Below are positions 15,001-24,725 of a DNA stretch of 64,000 nt, piece by piece (the stretch's first letter is position 1; each line of letters starts with the position of its first letter). Location: assembly GCA_013397455.1 (NCBI GenBank), contig VYZB01000283.1:92100-156099 (forward strand), written 5' to 3'. Under the pieces are notes generated by a model. That model was not told the origin of the DNA and searched no databases. It saw only the letters and a list, made by a program, of their open reading frames with translations. A program made the translations under genes and the position numbers. The stretch is from Crotophaga sulcirostris (lineage: Eukaryota > Chordata > Aves > Cuculiformes > Crotophagidae).

Positions 15001-18000
15001 TATGGATGTTAAAGAGATAAGCTGCAGCGTGGCTAGGCAATGTTTGATTACCTTCTTTAGAAAGAAAAAAGAAAGTTTAGGGAGAAACTGGTAAATGAAC
15101 ATCACAATGGCAAGCCTGCAAAAACACTTTCCTCTCTCCCTTCTCCTCGTGACAAATCCCTAGTCTGAATGGGTACTGCTTCATTCATCAGTATCGGCAA
15201 CACACCTAATTCAACTTCTCATATCTCATAAAGTGTGGATCCATGGCTTTACTAAGATTTTCATAAGCTGTAAATTGTCATTAACTGAAGTGGAAGATAA
15301 AGTCAGCCAATAGGTACTGCTTAAATTATCCTACTCTACATCTTGAACTGCTTCATGGAATGAGTCCTCTCCAGGATGGTAGGATTTCAGTTAAAACATC
15401 AGGCTGTGAAGTGATGACAAGGGAACAAGAAAGTATTTCCATTAGAGCCACCAACACCTTGACAAGGCTGTATTTCTGTAATTACAGTCATGTAATCAAG
15501 CATGGAAAACAGTTCACAGGTATTTTTCCTTTTGGAGCAGTTTTTTTTCCAGAAGGGAAGTTAGTTGTTGAACTAGACTCTAATTAAAAGCATGTATAAG
15601 AATAATGAGGAGAAAGAGACTGTATGAAAAAAGGGAGAATTTATGAAGTGTATGTCAGAGCAAAACCAGATGAGACCATGGAGAAAAGCAGAGATTAGTT
15701 TGTGGTTTGTCTAATCAGCAAGGTTGAGAGCCTGAGTGGGCAATCTCTCAGTTCTCTCAGATCTTTATTTCACCTCTTCTCAGTTTCAAACATGGAGTTT
15801 TGCTATTTTGCCTAGTGTAGCATTGTTGTGAGCTGTATTTATCTGCTTCAGGTCACAATGACAACTGTGAAATAAAGCTAACAAGCCAACACGGTCTAGA
15901 TAAACTGCTTTTCTAGAGTCCAATTTTAGATACATATTGCTACCAATTTCACTGACGATCAAGCAGTTATCAGGATTCAAAAACTAGTTTAAATGAATTT
16001 ATGTGAATTGTTATGTGAAGTAACTTTCCCAGTCAGTCACTTCAACAGTTCTATTCTGGTTATAAAGAAAAAACTCTTCTTGCAGTGGTTTACATGTTTT
16101 TCAAAAATACAGTAGAGATGTTAATAGAATTTTGAAGAAATTTGAGTTGCCTGAATTAGAAAGTGTTTTTTAGTTTTCTAAGAAAAAGGAAGTTAAAACT
16201 TTTCTGACCATTTCTGGACTCTACATAGCCTTATTATTGCAACATTTGTTGTTTTTCTTCTGTTTCTCTATTATTTCTTGACTTATATTGTCCTTTATCT
16301 AGTTTGCAAGCTATGTTGGAGCTAGGAGCATCTCTTTTGATCTATGATGTCTCTAGCATACTTCTGGGCATAATTATAATCATAAAAATCTTTGAAACCT
16401 TTCCACCTGATGTCTTGTAATCACTAAAGCTGAGATGTTCTATACTGGCATCATAAAAAAAATTAAATAAAGTCTTTTTTTAGCCTTCAAACACTTAGGA
16501 AACAATAAAAACAACTAAACATGACTGCAGTTTACGTCTTTGCAGCATACAAAAATATCTGTTTCATTGCAATATCTTAAATTCTCCCTTAATCTCTCAA
16601 ACCCCTATGAATAAAGCATTGGATTACCAAGTAATACCCTTCATCACAAGGAATTAGGCACTTTAGCTTTAGGCTCCATATAAACCATTGCATTAGGAGA
16701 GATGTTACTGACGTCATGTTTTCCAAGTTGCAGTTCAGTCATGTCATGCCTTCCCTCACCCTTTAAGATCTTGCTGAGATACAAAGAGTCTCTCATCACT
16801 CTTTTTCTCTCCTTTTGGGTGGCTTTGAGGCACTAGCATGGATATGGTTTTGTAGCTAAGAGACAAGAGTAGGAAACTTAGTTTCTGTTGAACTGTGTGC
16901 CAGTGAGTCTGTAGCAAAGCTTTGGCAAATTGTGTGATCCCCTTCATCTATAAGATTAATACGTTAGAATAATACTTTACTTGCAAGAAGAGTGTTTTTA
17001 ATTAGGACCTTGATATGCCCATGTCTTCTGTCTGTAATATGCAAAAATTTTAAGGACACCGAGCTCATAATTCCCTCCTCCCTTTTCTCCAACTATCATA
17101 TTTTACAACTTGCTGTGGTACCAGTTTTTGTACTTCTGTATCATTACTTGTGAGAATTATATTAGAGTTCATAGAATAAAATGGACAGAATGCATTTCTG
17201 TACTCTCCACTTCAACTGGCCAGCAATGAGGAGTGCAGCTGGCACCTGGTCAAATCTCAGATTTCCAATGGTGCTATCCTTGTTTAAGCAGAGGAAGTGT
17301 AGGAGTCACCATTGTGGCCTTGAACCATCATTCAGTCGTTAGTGTTTACAAAGAATTACGTTCTTCCTAAATGCTGTTAAAACAGACCTCAGTCTGAACC
17401 AATTTGCTTTATGACACGTGCTGTGTAAGCTTATCCCATGACAGGATTTCTGATCGCATTCATTTATCTTCCTTTTGTACTAATGCACAGGACAGTATGT
17501 TGTATCCACAGTAAGCATGAATTCCTTAGATTTAGTATGTTCCCATAATCTGGATAATTGTTCTTGTGAAACCATTTTAGTTGAGCATTTTATGGTTTGC
17601 TGGACAGCTGTTTATCTTGTAGCTTATTGATGCTGCAGTCCATAACAAAACTGGCAGGAGTTATGTTGGATTGATTTTTTACTTCATCACATCACCCAGC
17701 AGGCATTGACTGTTTACAAAACTGTCACTTGATGTCATGTTTCCCTAGGAGCTGTAACGCTCTGTCATCATATACTTAAGAAAACACTTGTCTATAGAAG
17801 ACCTAATTAGAGAAATTATTATGGATCCATTGTGGTTCCACATTTTTTCTGGTGTGTTATTTCAAAATAGTAAATGTCAAATTGACCTTTTAATCTCCAA
17901 CACAACTGCAGCTTTTACAGGAAAGGCCATGAGGGTCAAAGTTGGAATATAAGGTTTGCTGTCCATCCTCACTTCACATACTCCAAACAACAGTGTTCTC

Positions 18001-19898
18001 TTTACCCCTGGCACTGTTGAAAATGAGAACCTTTCTGGTCTGCTGAATGATTACGTAAATAGGGCTTTTATAAAGCATTTTAAGCATCCAATAGAACAGA
18101 ATAACTTCTTTACAGTTTTTTTCTTGTCTAATGGTAATTACATAATTGGTCAGATTTTAATTTACTTTTTTCTATCTGATATGTACGTGCCAGAGTCTCT
18201 TTTGAGCATTCTTACTAAAGAGTCCTAAAAAGCATTCAGGAAAACAAATCTGCTAAGCTTCCCGCTATTATCAACATCCCAAAATGCCTTTGGCAATGAG
18301 TAAATGCCAAACATTTGTTATTTGGCACTTCACTAGTCACTCATTTATTTAAACTCAAATATGTTGCATAAGACTGAAAGTTATGCTAAGCTAATAATTA
18401 AAAAGAAAAAAAATAACCTCCCTTGATCAAACCTTCCCAATCTCCATCGAAACGGTGTCACTGGGGCAAAACCACCCTGGACCGTATATCCCGTTAAACA
18501 TAACCGGCTGCCTGGTGCTGGCAAACTGTGCAATTGGCAAGGGGTGTTATTCTTGCACCTGGAAGGTGAGCGTGTTGCTGCAGCTCCCTTTTTCTTCTGT
18601 CCTCTACCTCCTCCCCACACTTTTATTTTCAGTCAGGTGTTGGCAATCCTTTCCTTGTATCAGCACATGCATGTTTATTAACCATCTTTTTCTGTCTTGA
18701 AGATTCTACAGAAGAGCTCCAAGACAGAGCTTTCCTGCATCACCAGGACACAGTAGTTAAGAGCAGTTTTCTGTTGTGACACTGTCATTCTTCCTAATGC
18801 AGGTGCTTACCAGCTCTTTCTTCTCTATAGTATGTGAGTACCAGCGACTTGGTTTTGCTTTTGAAGGTCTTTACAATCTTGTCCCCACCCAACCTGAATT
18901 TTCTCATTCTGTTTTAGGACATGGTTCCTACCTCCAGTCAGTTTTTGTTATGACCCCCTGTCACCACCTCACTAGATTTTTCAGACTAACACTTACTTCT
19001 TTGCCACAGGGTTGCCTTTCACTTCTGTGAAGAAATATCTGCAAAACTGTCTCATCTTCATCTGTTCCTTTAGTAAAATTCTCCTTTGCCATCATGCCTA
19101 CCAAAAATGTACGACTGCACATCTGACATGCTATGGCTACTCTTAGTCCTGCTGATCAGGAATTCAGATTGAGGGAAGGATTCTCTTATTGCTGATAAAC
19201 AAAAAAACTATGCGTGGTAAATGAGAGTGAGTTAAACCATCTGTTTTAATACCTTACTTATCTCTTCTGATCTGTATGCTATACTCTGTGTTGGAGTCTG
19301 GTACTGCACATGTGCCACAATTAAAAATATGCTGCCAGTAGGGTGGCATTGTTTTGTAAAACTGTATTTTTTGCTCTTAAATCCAAGGTGCCTTTGCCAT
19401 TGTCCCTCCATCACATCACATCACCTTTTTTTTTTTTTTGAGGACTTTGGCAATTCAAACACATTTAACCTCTGTGATAGAATACTAGTTGTAATAGTCT
19501 TTTAAAGCAGCTTAGAGATAACTGCTAAACACTATTTGCAAGGTTCTGCAAACAGCTAATATAAATATAAATATTAGTGTGAATGGATTATAAAAGAAAA
19601 AGAACTCCAAACTTTGTTTCTTAGTGTAAGGCCTAAAATTTATACTAGAAATGTGTTTCATGATAGCATTACTCATGTGCATAAAATGGTCAATGTACTG
19701 GTTTCATTTGCAGAAATACCTGTCCCTTGTTGTTGGAGTTGCTCTGGATCCATAGTCTTTAACACACTATCAAAAAATGCTAAATTAAAAAAAAAAAAGG
19801 AGGAAACAATTTAGACTGTCAGACAAAATTGGTGTGAGAAAATCTGCTCTAAACTTTTAATAACGGTTACATATGTTTTGTGGTTTTTGTTTTTACAG
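1..19898. other. Upstream intron or flanking DNA of SMPD3, no gene recognised
   Basis: This 19.9-kb stretch ends at a strong acceptor (TTTTTACAG, AG at 19897-19898), so at least its 3' part is read as intron in the SMPD3 5' UTR. That fits a gene known in mammals for long introns between non-coding 5' exons and the first coding exon. No open frame longer than about 110 codons is present and none resembles a known protein. I see no CR1 copy here, only homopolymer runs (C10 at 9846-9855, a T run near 13150, T14 at 19426-19439). Two places are noted separately: a CpG-bearing segment with a donor-like end at 18451-18565, and a stretch at 18860-19140 that faintly resembles an old LINE. Whether the SMPD3 promoter lies inside this stretch cannot be decided by eye; no CpG island is visible in it. 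Confidence 0.6.
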
Positions 19899-20186
19899 AT
19901 TTCCTCTTTGCCTCCGGAGTGTTTCGTTATGGCAGCCTCCAGTGAACAATGACATCCTTTGACAAATACAGATGCCAAAAAGCCAGACAAAAACAGTGGC
20001 CTTGTTTCATTTTTACTCCAACACAGTGAAATGGTGCTCTTAAAGTTTTGTTATTGACTCTCACTGGAAAAAAACAGACTCTTGACTGGACCTTTTTTTC
20101 CCCAGCCCTCTCCCAGTGTTCTTACGGATGCTTGGCACAGAGACATCATGTAGTAGACCCTGAAGTGTTGTCATAATTGAGTTGCA
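19899..20186 (+). promoter_or_regulatory. SMPD3: SMPD3 5' leader with six upstream ATGs
   Basis: This is the untranslated part of the first coding exon, after the acceptor at 19897-19898. Six ATGs precede the main start. Their frames are 19929-19952 (7 codons plus stop, G at -3 and +4), 19949-20029 (26 codons, its ATG overlapping the previous stop as ATGA), 19972-20043 (23 codons), 20031-20057 (8 codons), 20128-20163 (11 codons) and 20148-20153 (ATG followed at once by TAG). All six stop before 20187, so none overlaps the main frame. The arrangement suggests translational control by upstream reading frames; that is inference. A pyrimidine tract ending in CAG at 20103-20105 could act as an alternative acceptor that would drop the first four frames. 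Confidence 0.75.
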
Positions 20187-21524
20187 ATGGTTTTATACAC
20201 TTCCCCATTTCCCAACAGCTTTCTGTCAGTTCTGCATTCTTTTTCCTGGGGCCTGATTTTCCCATGTTACTGGTTAGCGGATAGGCTTGTGGCCTCTTTT
20301 GTTCCAACCACCTATGAAAAACGTCAAAGAGCAGACGATCCATGCTATTTTCACGCACTCTGCATCATTATTACCACTCCCATCTACTTGGCACTGTTGG
20401 TGGCTTCTCTTCCTTTTGCCCTGATTGGCTTCTTGCTTTGGTCCCCTCTCCAGTCAGCCAGAAGACCATATATCTACTCCAGACTAGAAGACAAGAACCA
20501 TGCCAACGGAGCCACGCTGCTCACTGAATGGAAGGCTGCAGGGAATGGGAAAAGCTTCTGCTTTGGCAGTGCCAATGTTTGCCTGCTGCCAGATTCTCTG
20601 GCAAGATTTAATAATGTTTTCAATACACAGGCTAGAGCTAAAGAGATTGGCCGCAGGATACGAAATGGGGCAAGCAGACCACAGATCAAAATCTATATAG
20701 ATTCTCCTACCAACACATCCATCAGTGCAGCGAGTTTTAGCAGCTTGGTCTCCCCCCAGGGTGGAGATAGCACTAATCGTACTGTTAACGCTGGCATCAA
20801 AAGGACAACATCAATGGAGTATAAAGGAGACAATTGTGGCTCAAACAACAGTGAGGACAGTAGAGAAGATAAAGGTGGAGCTGGTGAGCCAAATGAGGGA
20901 GAAGAAAACTCCTGCATTGTCCGCATAAATGGAGAGGAAAATGGCCACATGTCAGACACAGAAGCAGATACCGTCAATGGCCAGGCTCATGCCAGTGGCC
21001 CAGCAGAGCCCGCACTGGAAGGTGATGCAGAGATCTCAAAAACACCTAACCACAAACAGAAGGAGGGAGATTCTGGGAGTTTAGACAGCTACTCTGCCTC
21101 ACGAGAGTCCTTAGTTAAAGTTCGTGTTGGAGATGGTACAGTGGACCAAAGCACTGTCAACAACAAGCTCCTCTACAAAGCTTCAATCATGAAGAAGACT
21201 TCAGTGCGGAAAAAGAAACATACAGATGAGATCTTTGATCATGAGATCTCTGCTTTCTTCCCTGCCAACTTGGACTTTCTGTGTTTGCAGGAAGTGTTTG
21301 ACAAAAGAGCTGCAGAGAAATTGAAAGAGCAGCTTCATCACTATTTTGAATACATTCTCTATGATGTTGGGGTCTACAGTTGCCACAGCTGCTGTAGCTT
21401 TAAGTTTGTGAACAGTGGTCTACTTTTTGCCAGCCGCTATCCTGTTATGGATGCTGCCTATCACTGTTACCCCAATGGAAGAGGAACGGACTCCTTGGCC
21501 TCCAAGGGAGCCTTGTTTCTCAAG
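20187..21524 (+). CDS. SMPD3: Neutral sphingomyelinase 2, coding exon 1 (residues 1-446)
   Basis: SMPD3 is a Mg2+-dependent, membrane-bound phospholipase C-type enzyme of the DNase I-like fold. It cleaves sphingomyelin to ceramide and phosphocholine at the inner leaflet of plasma and Golgi membranes, and is known for roles in exosome release and in bone and cartilage. This exon encodes two hydrophobic segments (about residues 12-31 and 59-86), the sites of membrane insertion in the family. It also encodes Cys53 and Cys59 of the first palmitoylation cluster; residue 54 is Tyr. PQIKIY at 165-170 is the calcineurin docking motif described for this enzyme. A variable acidic linker spans about 190-330 and a basic stretch 336-344. 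The catalytic domain opens with LQE (Glu369, metal ligand), a Cys cluster at 399/402/403, and Asp435-Lys440, matching the DK switch. The start at 20187 has G at -3 and +4 and matches the family N-terminus. The exon ends at CAAG before GTAAGA. Confidence 0.97.
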
Positions 21525-21990
21525 GTAAGAACCTTTCTGAAGCCATAAATATTGACTCTGTATCTGTTACAAGTTATAAACTTTTCTCTCGGTCCAAAGA
21601 GGCAATATTTATCTCCAGATTACGTGATTTAACCTATATAGAGATTTTGTGGCCTAGATACTGTGTTGAAGTGATGGATGTGTATAAAATAATGACAGAC
21701 TTTTGAAGGTGGTACTTGAGTATTTAAAATGTCAAAATTTGGGGTGGTTTTCATGTAATTTTAGTTTCATTTTTACAGAAATCTCTTTAGGAAAATGCAC
21801 ACAATCTAAGCTTCATGGGTATAGTGCAATGGGCATTGCTGTTGGAAACCATCTTATGCATGTTGGGTGTTTATATGGGAATCTGAATTCTTAATACCAG
21901 TATAATAAAACTGAAAGAATTACAGTGAAATGCATGGCTATCCCTCTCTTGGTGACAAAAGAATTGTTAAGGAGAGATACAAAAAAGGGT

Positions 21991-22010
21991 AAACAAACAA
22001 ACAAACAAAC
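21991..22010. repeat. AAAC tetranucleotide microsatellite
   Basis: Five perfect copies of AAAC in the first SMPD3 coding intron. A similar AAAC-type run occurs near 60383-60401. Confidence 0.9.
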
Positions 22011-23919
22011 ATACCTGGGACACTAGGGAGCACAGAAGATTTTCACTTTATTCACACAGTTTACTGAAATTAACTAATGATAGGGAGACCAGGAAGCCTG
22101 TGTTTATAGTTCTGTAAATCATGAATAGCAGAAATAAACATCTGCATCCAGTGATTTGCTTTTCCAAGACAAGTGGCTGTTCATGCTTAATTCATGGGAG
22201 AATCTGGCTGTCCTCTTTATAAACTAGAAAACAGACTCTTCTGATTTGTGATTAATCAAGAATCAAAACTTTGTGCGGAGATCCAAATCTGTAGACTCAA
22301 ACCTAGACAGATCTGAAAAACTCCTTGGATACTGAATTTCAGATTTTGTGATTTTGTCACAGTTTGGAATGGGTTTCACTAACTAAAACCTGAACTTTTC
22401 TCCTAAAACTAGCAAAATACATCAGGTGCTCTAATTATGTGTACTTTCTGGTGCATATGCTTACCAGTCCACCACAAAAGCCATAAATAGCCATTAAGAA
22501 TATGGATTGTTGATACGGATCAGTATGGGATTTATATACCCACTGTTTGTAATTTATAAACAAAGCAAAGGCTTCTGGTATTGCGGCTTGCATTAAAAAA
22601 AAAGTAAATATTAGAATTTTCAGTCTGATAATAGTCAGTATTTCACACGTATTTGACATAAACCAAAGCCCATCCATATCTTAATACAGGTTTCCAAAAC
22701 CTGGCTCTAAGATTTCTGTGCTGTGCTCTTATTTGTTCAGAAACAGCTGAAGGGTTTGTGCGGGTTTTTCCCATCATAAAGTGCTGCATGCAAAGAACTG
22801 AACATTCATGTTGTGCAATGTAAATATCACTGGGGTCACAAAGACTTCCCCTTCAACGTATGCATACATTAGGGATTAAAAGATTAAAAACAATCTGCTT
22901 TCAGCTGCCCATTGCTGAGTCATTGATTTGCTCCCCTGCCAGGCAGGCTGCAATATCTCCATTTCTCTTGCAAAAAAATTAAGCCTCTCTTCAAAATTCC
23001 ACTGGGATGATCAACTTAATTATGAATTCGAGTTGTTAAATAATGTTACAGTTGAGCAGGGAATAGAGACCAATTATTATGAACTCAAAGACGACTGCAT
23101 TCTTTTAAAATGGACAGAATTCTTGCCCACCTAAAAGACTGTTTTTGCCTCATGTCTGTATCATTCTGACATACAGTACTTTATACTTAAAATATTTTTC
23201 ATTCCACGTTAAGTCTGACCTGGTACAGAATGACTTCTGTCTGCATTGTACATTAAGTGATCATTGACCATTTCTTACTTTGACGAAAAAAAAGTAGGAA
23301 TGATAATTTAATTTTAGCTTGGAAACAAAGTAGGTTTGAAGGCTTGATGTAGTGCTTAATCAGCAACTGAGTGTGTGTAGATTCCAGAGACAAAAGCTAC
23401 AGTAAGTAAAAGCCTGGTTTGTTTTGGATGTCAGCGAGAATCAATCCATTAACTTCAGCAGTCTTGAGGTCCCACACTGGGAGAGCAGGAAGCTGGCAAA
23501 GCCTGTAGGAACTGTAGCTGGAAGGTGTCGTTCTAGCCAGCACTCTGCCACTCAAAATGGACAGTTCATGCCACTGCTTTGAGACACTTTTTTTACTGGC
23601 TCTTACAATGTTTTGTGTGTATATAATGCAATCCAGTCCTGTGTTAGAGTTTATCTCAGTGTGATTTCACAGATAGTGAGAGCGTCTTGCAGAACAAGCA
23701 TCTAATGGTTTTTCACTCAGTAGTGGCATGGAGTTAAATCTCTGTGCTGCACATACTCTGTTGTTTTAAGTTCCTGACTCCTGTGGAAAGCACAGTGTTC
23801 CCAATTCTGAAGTAGGTCAGACATCAGTTGAGTTTCGTTTTGGAAGGATACTTCCATAGACTGTTCCTCTTGCACAGCTTCCATCTCTGAGTGAAGGAGC
23901 AATTGCTCTCTGTGTTGTT

Positions 23920-23942
23920 AAAAAAAAAAAAAAAAAAAAAAA
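23920..23942. repeat. Poly-A tract (23 nt)
   Basis: An uninterrupted run of 23 A in the intron. No recognisable LINE or SINE body lies just upstream and no target-site duplication was seen, so it is more likely a simple repeat than a retroposon tail. Confidence 0.9.
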
Positions 23943-24499
23943 GGTTGTGAGAATCAAGTGAGAGGAGAAGACTTGTGTATTTGGAAACTATGGATAAAAT
24001 CACTTCATGTTTCCAGTCACTGGGAGGATGCAGGCTTTATTCAAATCTTTCTAAACCCCAGGAAAAACCTAACATCCAAATTCAGAAGAATGTTCAGAGA
24101 ACAAAACTGATTCTCATTTAATGGGTATGGTTTGTCTCCTTGCTGCAAATACATCTGTTAAGGACATAAATTAGAAGTCTCGGAAGTAAACATGTAATGA
24201 AAGTTGAATTATTTTGAGCAAAAAGGCAAAACTGTTTTGGGGGAGTTATGTCACAAAACCAGTCCCTACAGCCAAGGTACACGTGCTTCACACATTTTCT
24301 GCTTTCAGGATAGGTTCTGTTTTCAGCAAAGAGGGTATGATTTTCCATTGTCCCAGTCTTCCCTGCCCTGCCCTCACCATCTGGATTGTAAAAGTTCAGT
24401 TGAAGATTTAGAAGGATTGGAGAGAGATTTTCTTAGTCATACAGAATTATTTTACCTGAGAGACTTACACAGCTCAAGGGTTATTATTAGTACCTGTAA

Positions 24500-24725
24500 T
24501 AACAATCAGCTCTTTACGTACTGTTTTCCACTCCTATGGCCCAGAGTGCATCATAAAGAAAGGTCAATATCTGCTTAATAGAAGGGGAAACTAAAGTACA
24601 GGAAGGTGAAGTGATTTGATCGTGGCTTAACACCTGGGATGTCACAACCAAGGAAGGAAGTTGGAAGTGAATTACAGAGGCTTTTAACGCTCTTTCATGC
24701 TACTGACTTCATGCTCTGTCACAGC
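24500..24725 (-). repeat. Probable MIR-type ancient SINE relic
   Basis: The block around 24579-24620 (GGGGAAACT, AAAGTACAGGAAGGTGAAGTGATTTG) follows the complement of the conserved MIR core: an 'AAACTGAGGCACAGAGAGGT' type string and then a 'TAAGTGACTTG' type string. Flanking pieces also fit in order: CTCTTTACGTACTG and CTCCTATGG upstream, and TTTTAACGCTCTTTCATGCTACTG downstream, which resembles the MIR tRNA-derived end. The match is from memory and heavily diverged. Orientation is minus relative to the usual consensus. Confidence 0.42.

Noticed and set aside
23920..23942. Poly-A tract as the tail of a processed pseudogene
   Set aside because: No coding-like or repeat-like sequence precedes it and no flanking duplication is visible.
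24204..24578. 124-codon plus-strand frame
   Set aside because: Intronic, no family match, and it runs into a probable MIR relic.
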